Positions 26,201 to 34,563 of a stretch of DNA of 64,000 nucleotides are shown piece after piece. Both the position numbers and the translations under genes were made by a program. The notes under the pieces were generated by a model. That model did no database searches. It was given only the letters and a program-made list of their open reading frames with translations, and had not been told where the DNA came from. Within the stretch, counting starts at the first letter, position 1. Each line of letters opens with the position of its first letter. The stretch is from Planosporangium thailandense (GTDB taxonomy: Bacteria; Actinomycetota; Actinomycetes; Mycobacteriales; Micromonosporaceae), in NCBI RefSeq assembly GCF_011947195.1, contig NZ_JAATVY010000003.1, positions 396,745 through 460,744 of the forward strand, written 5' to 3'.

Positions 26201-26544
26201 TCGTCGTACGGGGCCGCATCGACGCGGTCTTCGCCGGCGCGGACGGCAGCTACGACGCGGTGTGCTGGAAGACCGGTGCGCGGCCGTCGGCACCGGCGGC
26301 CACGACCGCCGCGTCGGTGCAGCTCGCCGCCTACCGGCAGGCCTGGGCCGCGCTGGCGGGGGTGCCGGAGGAGCAGGTCCGCGCGGCGTTCTGCTACGTA
26401 CGCGAGGGAGTGACCGTACGCCCGTCGGAGCTGCCGGACGAGGCTGAGCTGGGCGCTCTCATCACCGACCTGCCCGTCGCCAAGCCTGGGAACGGGCCCG
26501 CCGACGACACCGATTCCTCGACAGACATCTATGCTTCTGATTGA
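23224..26544 (+). CDS. adnB: AdnB subunit of the AdnAB motor-nuclease
   Basis: Lead motor of the AdnAB end-resection machine. The 1,106-aa protein has an intact UvrD-type motor: GAGSGKT (54-60), LDEYQDTS, GDPAQSIYGWRG and HAAKGLEWD. The C-terminal RecB-type nuclease keeps GTAFHRWLEQ, RGRIDAVF and QLAAYRQAW. The metal-binding Asp of the usual DWKTG motif is Cys here (AVCWKTG, Cys1014). That change would be expected to weaken or abolish cleavage by this subunit. GTG start 23224 has GGAGGTGG upstream. Length and order match mycobacterial adnAB. Confidence 0.93.
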   Translation: MTQDALFDVARPRATLGPRYTPLELARLLGQPPPTPQQAEVIAAPVEPLLVVAGAGSGKTETMAARVVWLVANGHVRPEQILGLTFTRKAAGELAHRLRQRLSQLVRRLGRDELIAGEPTVATYHSYAARVVAEHGLRAGYEPSNRLLSEAACWQIADGVVVSYDGDMSHVLVTPTTVTEAVLKLSADLAEHLRTPADLAAWTGRFFAEVEARPGKMLKSVREILNRQKARLQLLPLVRGYTDRKGLLEAMDFGDQLARAATVASEHPEVGRIERERYRVVLLDEYQDTSHAQVVLLRALFGGGHPVTAVGDPAQSIYGWRGASAGTLERFPGEFPGPDGTPARELTLTTSWRNRPEILDVANALSEPLGHRVPRLAAAPRVAPRVSSATVHCALLETYADEAGWIADRIVAAWRTAAGAPDHVEPADIAVDRRPTTAVLVRTRAQIQPIEAALRARGVPVEVVGLGGLLDTPEVRDVVSTLRVLADPAEGAALLRLLTGPRWRIGPRDLVALHRRARELAASRTRAEPLVYSARDDEAALVEALDDLGEPERYSPEGHRRFAAFAAELRALRGRLDQPLPDLIHDVEHTIGLDVEVAVRPGDAGLARGHLDLLGDIAARFASESEAPTLSAFLAYLAAAETEERGLAPGEVDVVEGAVQILTAHAAKGLEWDVVAVAGLTAGVFPGRPNSGDHWLHGLGTLPFELRGDRAGLPALDLSKAEDQRGVARAIDSFEAAWEAHDEREERRLAYVAVTRPRRLLLASGYWWGETAKRPRGPSPFLVEIRDRCLAGAGAVDGWADAPVEGATNPMAAKLPRVTWPADPLGPRRQSLEEAAELVRAALAGRAPAESDDDWVYEGHAWAYEVDLLLAERDRLTPDPDSPVDVLLPPHLSVTQLATLGGDPQRLASALRRPLPARPAPYARRGTAFHRWLEQRFHSDGLLDFDELPGAADADAAGDDALDLLRERFLASEWADRTPVRVAVPFATVLDGVVVRGRIDAVFAGADGSYDAVCWKTGARPSAPAATTAASVQLAAYRQAWAALAGVPEEQVRAAFCYVREGVTVRPSELPDEAELGALITDLPVAKPGNGPADDTDSSTDIYASD

Positions 26545-26643
26545 CATTCGGGAATAGATGCCGGCAACTGGCAACCGAAAGGGCCTTCCCGCACGTCTAC
26601 ATAGATGCTGGTGTCACCTGGTGGATCCGGGGGGAGTACGTCG

Positions 26644-26847
26644 ATGATGGTCGGTCCGGGAGCGGCGTCGGGCCGACGCGCGGCCAACGTGGGAGAGATG
26701 CTGGTCGTCGTCGCGGTCGCCGCGGCCGGGGTGCTGGGCGCGGCGGTGCTGGCCCTGGGCCCGTGGCCCGGACCGGAGCCGGCGGCGGGGCACCCCCCGG
26801 TCGTCCAGTTCGATCCGCCCCCGGTGCGCGTCGTCCAGCACGGCTGA
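26644..26847 (+). CDS. Small single-pass membrane protein
   Basis: A 67-aa protein with one hydrophobic helix (about residues 18-40, MLVVVAVAAAGVLGAAVLAL) followed by a Pro-rich tail ending VVQHG. ATG 26644 is preceded by a GGGGGAG stretch 6 bp away, and codon use fits the genome, so it is probably real. No homologue is recognised. It is convergent with the GNAT gene that ends 11 bp beyond its stop. Confidence 0.5.
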   Translation: MMVGPGAASGRRAANVGEMLVVVAVAAAGVLGAAVLALGPWPGPEPAAGHPPVVQFDPPPVRVVQHG

Positions 26848-26857
26848 TGAGCGGCGG

Positions 26858-27331
26858 TCAGGTGAGGTCGCGGTAGTAGTAGAACATCGGCTCGGTCGCC
26901 CCGGGCTCGGAGTTGGTGAAGCCGTGTGCCTCGTAGAAGCGGCGGGTGTCGGTGTCTTCGCCGTCCACGTTGATCTCGAGCGTCTCCGCGCCGCGTTCCC
27001 GTGCCAGCCGGCACGCGGCCTCCAGCATGGCGTGCCCGAACCGTTGTCCGCGCTGGTCAGGCCGTACATAGAGCTCGTCCAGAGCGGCGACCGGGCCGTC
27101 GCACCAGACGTTGGAACGCAACGAGAGCACCGCGACGCCGACGGCGGGTTCGCCAGCGAGCAGAGCGACGAGGTGGTCCCCGGCGATCAGTTTTCGCAGG
27201 CGCGCGGTGAGTACCTCCACGCCCGGAGACGGCGTGTCGAACTCGCGGTTGAAGGCGTCCAGTAGTTCCGCGACGACAGCGGCGTCGGACGACGTCGCCT
27301 GCCGTACCGCGGTCACATCGTCAGCTTCCAT
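26858..27331 (-). CDS. GNAT family N-acetyltransferase
   Basis: A 157-aa single-domain acetyltransferase. The acetyl-CoA binding segment is LYVRPDQRGQRFGHAML, followed by the C-terminal pattern DTRRFYEAHGF typical of the fold. The acceptor is unknown; small-molecule or antibiotic acetylation are possibilities but nothing in the neighbourhood decides. Its ATG (27329-27331) lies inside the left arm of the hairpin at 27325-27386, and no Shine-Dalgarno is visible, so the hairpin may affect translation. Confidence 0.85.
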   Translation of the reverse strand: MEADDVTAVRQATSSDAAVVAELLDAFNREFDTPSPGVEVLTARLRKLIAGDHLVALLAGEPAVGVAVLSLRSNVWCDGPVAALDELYVRPDQRGQRFGHAMLEAACRLARERGAETLEINVDGEDTDTRRFYEAHGFTNSEPGATEPMFYYYRDLT

Positions 27332-27386
27332 GATCCTGAAGGATATGCGGGGTCATAGGCCCGCAAACTCTTCAGGATCACGGAAG
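27325..27386. repeat. Imperfect palindrome spanning a start codon in a divergent intergenic region
   Basis: The outer arms pair over 17 bp with one mismatch (CTTCC.TGATCCTGAAG with its complement). The inner arms are GCGGG and CCCGC, separated by an internal loop. Unlike the other palindromes it lies between divergent genes and covers the GNAT start codon, so it is more likely regulatory than a terminator. Confidence 0.6.
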
Positions 27387-27418
27387 ACAGGGCAGTTGCC
27401 TGCGACACTTGGACGGAC

Positions 27419-28417
27419 ATGACCGAGCAGCGATCGCCGTGGGCGCGCCCACCGGCCGGGTCCGACGACCGCGCCGGTGGGTTCGCGTACCCCGTGCCGG
27501 AGCAGAAGAGCGGTACCGCGCCGCGGGCCGGCACCGTGAACACCGCGCCGCTGGACCGTCCCACCGGCTACCGCTCCGGCGTCGTGACCGGGCTCAGCCC
27601 GACGCCGCCGACGCCGCCGGCGTCGCCCGTACCGGCCGGGGTGGCGCCGCCGCCGGACCCGGGACGCCGCGACCGGCGCATGCTGTGGTGGTTCGGTGGG
27701 GCGGCCATCGGCGTGGTCGCGATCGGCGTCGTCACGCTGCTCGTACTCGTGGTGACCGGCGGTGGCGGCCCGTTCGGCAGGCGGCTGGCCGGCCCGTCGG
27801 ACACCCGGCCCGACCTAGCCAAACTGTGCCCGCCGCCGTCACAGGACGCGGCGAGCGGCGCGCCGGCCGCGCCACCGCCGGCCGGGCCGCGTACGGTCGA
27901 CGCCGACTCGGGCATCTCGTACGCCGCGTACGGGGACCCGTGGCTGCCCTGGCGCGACATCTGGACCAAGGGCACGCTGCACGTGTCGTACCGGTCCGGC
28001 CAGTACTTCGTGACCGAGACCTACGTCGACTCCGACGGCTTCCAGAACGAGTACCTGGCGTCGGTCCTGTCCGGCTCGGTCCCGGCCGCCAACAACGACA
28101 CGCTCTCGCTCGACCTGCGGTGCACCGGGCGGCAGGTCGCCGCGGACGTGCGGGCCGAGTACTACCCGCAGCCCAACACCGTGGAGATGCTGCGTGACGA
28201 GCAGACCACCCTCGGTGGGCGGCCGGCGTGGGTGACCAAGTTCCGGATGCATTTCCACCGCGCCGGCCTCAAGGCAACCGACGAACTGGTGGGCCTGGCG
28301 CTGGTCGATGTCGGAAGGCCCCGCGCGGCCGTCCTGTACGTGTCCATTCCGGGCACGCACCACAAATACGACTGGGTTGTAGACGATGTTCTGGACTCGG
28401 TAAGGCCGGTGGGATGA
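27419..28417 (+). CDS. Membrane-anchored protein with Pro-rich N-terminus
   Basis: A 332-aa protein with a disordered, Pro-rich cytoplasmic region (residues 1-85), one transmembrane helix (about 88-112) and an extracytoplasmic domain of about 200 residues containing two cysteines in CPPP and LRCTGR contexts. The extracellular domain begins after another Ala/Pro-rich linker. No enzymatic motif is recognised. It resembles the many one-pass, low-complexity surface proteins of Micromonosporaceae. It precedes the M16 peptidase pair by 34 bp and may share transcription, though that pair has its own -10. Confidence 0.75.
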   Translation: MTEQRSPWARPPAGSDDRAGGFAYPVPEQKSGTAPRAGTVNTAPLDRPTGYRSGVVTGLSPTPPTPPASPVPAGVAPPPDPGRRDRRMLWWFGGAAIGVVAIGVVTLLVLVVTGGGGPFGRRLAGPSDTRPDLAKLCPPPSQDAASGAPAAPPPAGPRTVDADSGISYAAYGDPWLPWRDIWTKGTLHVSYRSGQYFVTETYVDSDGFQNEYLASVLSGSVPAANNDTLSLDLRCTGRQVAADVRAEYYPQPNTVEMLRDEQTTLGGRPAWVTKFRMHFHRAGLKATDELVGLALVDVGRPRAAVLYVSIPGTHHKYDWVVDDVLDSVRPVG

Positions 28418-28438
28418 TCGGGCGCCGTCGCGACCGGT

Positions 28439-28444
28439 TAGTGT
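28439..28444 (+). promoter_or_regulatory. -10 element of leaderless M16 gene mRNA
   Basis: TAGTGT ends 7 nt before the GTG at 28452. Confidence 0.4.
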
Positions 28445-28451
28445 CGCAAGG

Positions 28452-29771
28452 GTGTCTGTTCGTAGTGCCGCCATCCGGGTACCGGCAACAAAGTACCCAG
28501 TCGAGCGCCTGACCCTGTCCAACGGCCTGCGCGTGGTGCTCTCTCCCGACCGCACGGCTCCGGTCGTCGGCGTGGCCGTCGTGTACGACGTCGGAATCCG
28601 CTCCGAACCGGAGGGGCGCACCGGGTTCGCGCACCTGTTCGAGCACCTGATGTTCCAGGGCTCGGAGAACCTCGAGAAGCTCGCACACTTCCGGTACGTG
28701 CAGGGCTCCGGGGGCACCTTCAACGGTTCGACGCATTTCGACTACACCGACTACTTCGAGACGCTGCCCGCCAACGCGCTGGAGCGGGCGCTGTTCCTCG
28801 AGGCCGACCGGATGCGGGGGCCCCGCCTGACCGAGGAAAACCTCCGCAACCAGGTCGACGTGGTCAAGGAGGAGATCCGGGTCAATGTGCTCAACCGGCC
28901 GTACGGCGGGTTCCCCTGGCTGAAGCTGCCGCCGGTCATGTTCGACACGTTCCCCAACGCCCACGACGGGTACGGCTCCTTCGTCGACCTGGAGTCGGCC
29001 ACGGTCTCCGACGCCGCGGAGTTCTTCGAGCGCTACTACGCCAACGGCAACGCGGTCCTGGCGGTCACCGGCGACTTCGACGTGGCCGAGGCCACCCGGC
29101 TGGTGGAGGCGCACTTCGGGGACGTACCGGCCCGTAAGGCGCCGCCCCGACCCGACTTCGCCGAGCCGGACCTGACGGCCGAGCGCCGCGAGTCGTACAC
29201 CGACCGGCTGGCCCCGCTGCCCGCCGTCGCGGCCGCGTGGCGGGTACCGGATCCGATCGACGACCTCGCCGGCTACCTGCCGTACGTGGTGCTGGCCGAG
29301 GTGCTCACCGACGGCGACGCCTCCCGCCTCGTCGAACGCCTGGTGCTGCGCGACCGCACCGTGACCAGCGTCGGCGGGTACCTGGGGTTCATGGGCGAGC
29401 CGTTCGCGGTACGCGACCCCACCGCGCTGGTGCTCCAGGCCCACCTCCCACCGGGCGGCGACGTCGACAAGGTCATGGCCACGATCGACGAGGAGTGCCA
29501 GCGGCTGGCCACCGACGGGCTGGCGTCGGGCGAGCTGGCGCGTACCCAGGCCCGGATGGTGACCCATCAGCTGCGCGAGATCGACGCCGTGCTGGGCAGG
29601 TGTCTGCAGGTCGCCGTGCTCGAACAGCAGCGCGGCGCCCCCGAGCTGGTCAACGAACTGCCCAGGTTGATCGCTGAGGTGACCGAGGAGCAGGTGGTCG
29701 CGGCTGCGGCCGCGCTCACCGCGCAGCGGCGGGCGTCGGTCGAGGTCATCCCCGGGGGAGGGAACAAATGA
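28452..29771 (+). CDS. M16 zinc peptidase, catalytic subunit
   Basis: Inverzincin-type peptidase of 439 aa. The zinc motif HLFEHLMFQG (HxxEH) is intact near residue 62, and the distal Glu lies in VVKEEIR. The rest shows the two-domain M16 half. Such subunits pair with a non-catalytic M16 partner, encoded here by the next gene, to form a clam-shell peptidase that degrades small peptides or processes precursors. GTG 28452 follows a TAGTGT hexamer by 7 nt. Substrate unknown; no signal peptide. Confidence 0.92.
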   Translation: MSVRSAAIRVPATKYPVERLTLSNGLRVVLSPDRTAPVVGVAVVYDVGIRSEPEGRTGFAHLFEHLMFQGSENLEKLAHFRYVQGSGGTFNGSTHFDYTDYFETLPANALERALFLEADRMRGPRLTEENLRNQVDVVKEEIRVNVLNRPYGGFPWLKLPPVMFDTFPNAHDGYGSFVDLESATVSDAAEFFERYYANGNAVLAVTGDFDVAEATRLVEAHFGDVPARKAPPRPDFAEPDLTAERRESYTDRLAPLPAVAAAWRVPDPIDDLAGYLPYVVLAEVLTDGDASRLVERLVLRDRTVTSVGGYLGFMGEPFAVRDPTALVLQAHLPPGGDVDKVMATIDEECQRLATDGLASGELARTQARMVTHQLREIDAVLGRCLQVAVLEQQRGAPELVNELPRLIAEVTEEQVVAAAAALTAQRRASVEVIPGGGNK

Positions 29772-31090
29772 GGGAGGTGCCGGCACTCGGGCCCAACCGC
29801 CCGATGAAGCTGCCCAAGATCGTCGAACAGACCCTGTCGAACGGGTTGACCGTCATCGCGATCCGCCGGCCGACCGTGCCGCTGGTCGAGGTGCGGCTGC
29901 GGGTGCCGTTCGCCCGGGCCAACCTGGCGCGTGCGGCCGTGCTCACACAGACGCTGATGTCGGGTACCGACGGCATGAGCGGGGTCGAGATCGCCGCCGA
30001 GCTGCAGCGGGTCGGCGGCGCGCTGTCCGCGGGCGCCGACCCCGACCGGCTGCTGGTCGCGGGTAACTCGCTCGTCGGCGGGCTGGGCCGGCTGTTGGAG
30101 ATCATGGCGTCGGTGCTGACCGGCGCGGCCTACCCGGCGGGCGAGGTCGCCACCGAGCGGGGACGGCTCGCCGACCGGATCCGGATGGCGCTCAGCCAGC
30201 CCGCGCACCTCGCCCGGGAGGCGCTGTACAAGCGGATGTACGGCCGTCACCCGTACGCGGTGCAGACCCCGACTCCGGAGCAGGTCCTCGCCGTCACCCC
30301 GGGGGCGGTGCGCAAGCTGCACGCCGAGCGGATCCACCCGGCGGGCGCGACGCTGGTCATCGCCGGCGACATCACGCCGCAGAAGGCGATCGACACCGCC
30401 GAGCGGGCGCTGGCGTCGTGGGTCGGCGACGGCAAGGACGTCGAGCTGCCGAAGGTGCCGCCGCTCGAGCCGGGGCCGTTGACGCTGGTCGACCGGCCCG
30501 GCGCGGTGCAGTCCTCGCTGCGGCTGGCGTTGCCGGCGGTGCCGCGTACCCACCCCGACCACGCGGCGCTGCAGCTGGCGAACCTGGTCTTCGGCGGGTA
30601 CTTCTCGTCGCGCTGGGTGGAGAACATCCGCGAGGACAAGGGGTACACGTACGGGCCGCACTCGACGATCGAGCATGCGGTGGCCGGTTCGTCGCTGGTG
30701 GCGGCGGCCGAGGTCGCGACCGAGGTGACCGCCCCGGCGCTGCTGGAGACTATGTACGAGCTGGGGCGCCTCGCCACCCTGCCGCCTTCCGAGGACGAGC
30801 TGGAGCAGGCCCGCCAGTACGCGCTGGGCACGCTCCAGCTGGGCATGTCGACGCAGGCCGGGCTGGCCGGGCTGGCGGCCACGTACGCGGCGTTCGGGCT
30901 ACGGCTGGACTACCTGGCCGAGCACGCGGCCCGGCTGGCGAAGGTGACCGTCGACGAGGTCGCGGCGGCCGCCGCGCAGTACATGGCGCCGGCTAGGCTG
31001 GCCGGGGTCGTACTCGGTGACGCGGAACGGATCGAGCCGTCGCTGTCCGCGCTGGTACCGCTGACGCGGGCAGGGAGCGAATCGGCTTGA
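29768..31090 (+). CDS. M16 family peptidase, non-catalytic subunit
   Basis: A 440-aa M16 paralogue lacking HxxEH: the equivalent region reads LTQTLMSGTDGMSG. It keeps the REDKGYTYGPHS segment, the Arg/Tyr pair used by partner subunits to hold the substrate C-terminus. It overlaps the catalytic subunit by 4 bp (ATGA) and the NudC gene by 4 bp (TTGA), so three genes are translated as a coupled unit. A heterodimer with the upstream gene product is expected from the family. Confidence 0.9.
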   Translation: MREVPALGPNRPMKLPKIVEQTLSNGLTVIAIRRPTVPLVEVRLRVPFARANLARAAVLTQTLMSGTDGMSGVEIAAELQRVGGALSAGADPDRLLVAGNSLVGGLGRLLEIMASVLTGAAYPAGEVATERGRLADRIRMALSQPAHLAREALYKRMYGRHPYAVQTPTPEQVLAVTPGAVRKLHAERIHPAGATLVIAGDITPQKAIDTAERALASWVGDGKDVELPKVPPLEPGPLTLVDRPGAVQSSLRLALPAVPRTHPDHAALQLANLVFGGYFSSRWVENIREDKGYTYGPHSTIEHAVAGSSLVAAAEVATEVTAPALLETMYELGRLATLPPSEDELEQARQYALGTLQLGMSTQAGLAGLAATYAAFGLRLDYLAEHAARLAKVTVDEVAAAAAQYMAPARLAGVVLGDAERIEPSLSALVPLTRAGSESA

Positions 31091-32097
31091 GCGAGCACAA
31101 CACCGCTGTACAGAACGGATCCGAGCCCGCAGGCCTGGAGCCGGACGGGGTCAAGCCCGTGAAGCTGGGGCCGCTGCGGCTGCCGCCGGGGGCCCGCCCG
31201 GCCATCGGAGGCTTCGATCGGGCGGCACATCGCCGTACCGATGCCGACTGGCTGGAGCGGGCCTGGTCCGACGCCCTCGTGGTGGTGGTCGACGAGGGCC
31301 GGGCCCTCGTCCGCGACGAGCCGCCGAGCCTGGTGTTCACGCCGGCCGCCGAGGTGGACGCGGCCGAACGCTACTTTCTGGGCGAGGACGCGCGGGGCCG
31401 GGCGTACTTCGCCGTCGACGGCGGGATCACCGCGCCGCCGGGCACGCACAAGGCGACCATCCGGGACGTCGGCCACATCCTCGACGAGCCGGACGCGAGC
31501 CTGCTGATGACGGCGGTCGCGCTGGTCAACTGGCATGCGCGGCACCGGTACTCGGCGCGTACCGGCCGGCCGACCACGCTCGCCCAGGGCGGCTGGACGA
31601 GGGTCGCCGACGACGGCGAGACGCTGTTCCCACGTACCGATCCGGCGGTCATCATGCTGGTGCACGACGGCGTGCCGGGCCCGGCGGGGCGCTGCCTGCT
31701 CGGGCACAACGGCGCGTGGAAGGCGCCCGGGTGGGCCCGCCGCTACTCGTGCCTGGCCGGCTTCGTGGAGCCGGGGGAGCCGGCCGAGGCCACGGTGATC
31801 CGCGAGGTGGACGAGGAGGTCGGCGTCGAGGTACGTGACGTCCACTACGTCGCCAGCCAGGCGTGGCCGTTCCCGGGCTCGCTGATGCTGGGCTATCTCG
31901 CCGTCGCCGACCCGGACCAGCCGGTCCGGGTCGACGCCGAGGAGATCACCGACGCGCGCTGGTTCAGCCGCGCGGAGGTGGCCCGCAGCCTCGCGGGGGA
32001 CGAGACCGACTTCGGCCTGCCGATGGCCGCGTCGATCGCGCACTACCTCATCCGGACCTGGCTCAGCGGTTCGCCAACTCCGCCAGCTGGGCCTTGA
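31087..32097 (+). CDS. nudC: NAD(+)/NADH diphosphatase with degenerate zinc ribbon
   Basis: Nudix enzyme that hydrolyses NADH to NMNH and AMP and in other bacteria removes NAD caps from RNA. The 336-aa protein has the Nudix box GFVEPGEPAEATVIREVDEE and the NudC-specific SQAWPFPGSLMLG. The zinc ribbon expected before the Nudix domain has lost all its cysteines: the stretch reads RYSARTGRP and the second CxxC is also absent. The start is TTG 31087, overlapping the previous stop. The 3' end overlaps the convergent mycoredoxin gene by 35 bp. Confidence 0.9.
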   Translation: MSEHNTAVQNGSEPAGLEPDGVKPVKLGPLRLPPGARPAIGGFDRAAHRRTDADWLERAWSDALVVVVDEGRALVRDEPPSLVFTPAAEVDAAERYFLGEDARGRAYFAVDGGITAPPGTHKATIRDVGHILDEPDASLLMTAVALVNWHARHRYSARTGRPTTLAQGGWTRVADDGETLFPRTDPAVIMLVHDGVPGPAGRCLLGHNGAWKAPGWARRYSCLAGFVEPGEPAEATVIREVDEEVGVEVRDVHYVASQAWPFPGSLMLGYLAVADPDQPVRVDAEEITDARWFSRAEVARSLAGDETDFGLPMAASIAHYLIRTWLSGSPTPPAGP

Positions 32098-32308
32098 CCT
32101 GCACGATCGTCGGGTTGGTGAGGGTGGAGCCGTCGTCGAAGCGCACCGTCGGGACGGTCTGGTTGCCGCCGTTGACGCTCATCACGAGCTCGGCGGCGGC
32201 TTCGTCCTGCTCGATGTCGACGACCGTGTACTCGATCCCCTCCCGGTCGAGCTGGGTCTTGAGCCGGTGGCAGTAGCCGCACCACGGCGTCGAGTACATA
32301 GTGATCAT
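32063..32308 (-). CDS. mrx1: Mycoredoxin (glutaredoxin-like)
   Basis: Reduces mycothiol mixed disulfides in the cytoplasm. The 81-aa protein has the redox motif WCGYC near residue 9 and the TVPTVRFDDGS cis-Pro loop. The CGYC active site and the mrx1-uvrD2 neighbourhood match the mycobacterial Mrx1. ATG 32308 has GGAGGCGACC upstream. It shares a pathway with mshB earlier in the window (mycothiol supply). Its 3' end overlaps nudC by 35 bp, so the two convergent mRNAs are complementary there. Confidence 0.92.
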   Translation of the reverse strand: MITMYSTPWCGYCHRLKTQLDREGIEYTVVDIEQDEAAAELVMSVNGGNQTVPTVRFDDGSTLTNPTIVQVKAQLAELANR

Positions 32309-32388
32309 TACGGTCGCCTCCGAAAGTCGGACCCTTCACATGCGTGCTACGGGGAGAACGTCGCACCTGCCTGAGATGATTCCTTGTC

Positions 32389-34548
32389 GTGGCGCACAGT
32401 TCTGAACAAGGCCGACCGTCGACGACCGCCAGCCGGGTGCTCGCCGGCCTCGATGACGAGCAGCGCGCCGTGGTCGTGGCACCGGCCGGCCCGGTGTGTG
32501 TGCTGGCCGGCGCGGGCACCGGCAAGACCAGGGCGATCACCCACCGCATCGCCTACCGGGTGCTCACCGGAGAGGTCCGGCCGCAGCATGTGCTGGCCGT
32601 CACGTTCACGGCGCGGGCCGCGGCCGAGATGCGGACCCGGCTGGCCCAGCTCGGCGTGCAGGGCGTCCAGGCCCGCACGTTCCACGCCGCCGCCCTGCGC
32701 CAGCTGCGTTACTTCGCGCCGCGCCTGTTCTCCGGCCGTGAGCTGCCCGAGGTGGTCGACAGCAAGGCGCGGCTGGTCGGCCTGGCGGCGGCGAAGGTCG
32801 GCCTGCGCGCCGACCGCACGGTCGCCCGCGACCTCGCCAGCGAGATCGAGTGGGCCAAGTCGTCGATGGTCGAGCCGGGGGAGTACCCGGTGGCGGCGGC
32901 CAAGGCCAATCGTGAGCCTCCGGTGGACCCGGCCCGGGTGGCGGAGGTCTACGCAGAGTACGAACGGGTCAAGCGGTCCCGCGGGGTGATCGACTTCGAG
33001 GACCTGCTGCGCACCGCGATCTGGGCGATGGAGGAGCACCCCGACGTGGGGGAGCAGATCCGGTCGCAGTACCGGCACTTCGTCGTCGACGAGTACCAGG
33101 ACGTCAACCCGGTGCAGCAGCGGCTGCTGGAGACCTGGTTGGGCGGCCGGGACGACGTGACCGTGGTCGGCGACGCCAGCCAGACGATCTACTCGTTCAC
33201 CGGGGCGAGCTCGGCCTATCTGGTGGACTTCCCACGGCAGCACCGGGGCGCGACCGTGGTCCGGCTGGTGCGCGACTACCGGTCCACCCCGCAGGTGGTC
33301 GGCCTCGCCAACGCCGTTATCTCGCAGGCCCGCGGTGAGCTGGCGGGGCTGCGGCTGCAGCTGGTTGGGCAGCGGCCGGCCGGGCCCGAGCCCGACCTGC
33401 GCGTCTTCCCCGACGAGCCGGCCGAGGCGACGGCCGTCGCCCAGCGCTGCGCGGCGATGATCGCGGCCGGCACCCCGGCGAGTGAGATCGCGGTGCTGTT
33501 CCGTACCAACGCGCAGTCCCAGAGCTACGAGGAGGCGCTCGCCGAGGTCGGCGTGCCGGTCGTGGTGCGCGGCGCGGAGCGCTTCTTCGAACGCGGGGAG
33601 GTCCGGCAGGCCATGGTGGCGCTGCGGGCCGCCACCCGTACCACCCCGCCCGACATGCCGCTGCGACAGGCCGTGGTCGGGGCCCTGGAGGCGGTCGGGT
33701 GGCGGCCGGACGCCCCGCCGCCCGGCGGCAACGCCCGCGAGCAGTGGGAGGCGCTGGCCGCGCTGGTCAACCTCGCCGAGGAGTACGTGACGGCAGCGGC
33801 GATCCCGCTGCCGGGTGCGGAGGCCCGGCCGGCGACCCTGGAAGGCTTCAATGAGGAGCTGGCCCGGCGGGCCGCGTTGCAGCAGGTACCCACTGTGGAG
33901 GGCGTGACGTTGGCGTCCCTGCACGCGGCGAAGGGCCTGGAGTGGGACGCGGTGTTCCTGGTCGGCCTCGCCGAGGGGACGCTGCCCACCACGTACGCGA
34001 AGACGCCGGAGGCGGTCGAGGAGGAGCGCCGGCTGCTCTACGTCGGCGTCACCCGGGCCCGTGAGTGGCTCTGGCTGTCGTACGGCGGCGCCCGCTCGCC
34101 CGGCGGGCGGCACCGCCGGCCGTGCCGGTTCCTGCCGGCCCTCGACCCGGAGGCCGGCCGCGCACCCACGCGCCCACGTCCGAAATCCGACGGGACGCGC
34201 CGCCGGGTCGCGGTCATGTCCTGCCGGGTCTGCGGCACCACGCTCATCAGCGGTGCCGATCGCAAGCTGGGCCGCTGTTCGACCTGTCCGTCGACGATGG
34301 ACGAGGAGCTGTTCGAGCGGCTGCGCGAGTGGCGCCTGCGGGTCGCGACGGAGCAGAAGGTCCCCGCATACGTGGTGTTCACCGACGCGACGTTGACCGC
34401 GCTGGCCGAGCGCCGGCCGGAGCGGCTGGAGGAGATGGCCGCGATCGGGGGGATCGGGCCGCGCAAGCTTGGCCTGTACGGTGAGGCGGTACTCGCGCTG
34501 ATCGATGGCGCCGACATCGATGATCTTGTTCAAAAAAATCTTGGATAA
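32389..34548 (+). CDS. uvrD2: UvrD2-type DNA helicase with tetracysteine and HRDC domains
   Basis: SF1A helicase of DNA repair. The 719-aa protein has Walker A AGTGKTRA (around residue 45), VDEYQDVNP, GDASQTIYSF and HAAKGLEWD, then a four-cysteine motif CRVCG...CSTC and a C-terminal HRDC domain (containing IGGIGPRKLGLYG). This three-part layout is specific to actinobacterial UvrD2. GTG start 32389. It is divergent from mrx1 across 80 bp and precedes the whiB7 promoter region. Confidence 0.95.
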   Translation: MAHSSEQGRPSTTASRVLAGLDDEQRAVVVAPAGPVCVLAGAGTGKTRAITHRIAYRVLTGEVRPQHVLAVTFTARAAAEMRTRLAQLGVQGVQARTFHAAALRQLRYFAPRLFSGRELPEVVDSKARLVGLAAAKVGLRADRTVARDLASEIEWAKSSMVEPGEYPVAAAKANREPPVDPARVAEVYAEYERVKRSRGVIDFEDLLRTAIWAMEEHPDVGEQIRSQYRHFVVDEYQDVNPVQQRLLETWLGGRDDVTVVGDASQTIYSFTGASSAYLVDFPRQHRGATVVRLVRDYRSTPQVVGLANAVISQARGELAGLRLQLVGQRPAGPEPDLRVFPDEPAEATAVAQRCAAMIAAGTPASEIAVLFRTNAQSQSYEEALAEVGVPVVVRGAERFFERGEVRQAMVALRAATRTTPPDMPLRQAVVGALEAVGWRPDAPPPGGNAREQWEALAALVNLAEEYVTAAAIPLPGAEARPATLEGFNEELARRAALQQVPTVEGVTLASLHAAKGLEWDAVFLVGLAEGTLPTTYAKTPEAVEEERRLLYVGVTRAREWLWLSYGGARSPGGRHRRPCRFLPALDPEAGRAPTRPRPKSDGTRRRVAVMSCRVCGTTLISGADRKLGRCSTCPSTMDEELFERLREWRLRVATEQKVPAYVVFTDATLTALAERRPERLEEMAAIGGIGPRKLGLYGEAVLALIDGADIDDLVQKNLG

Positions 34549-34563
34549 CTCTTCGGAAATTCG

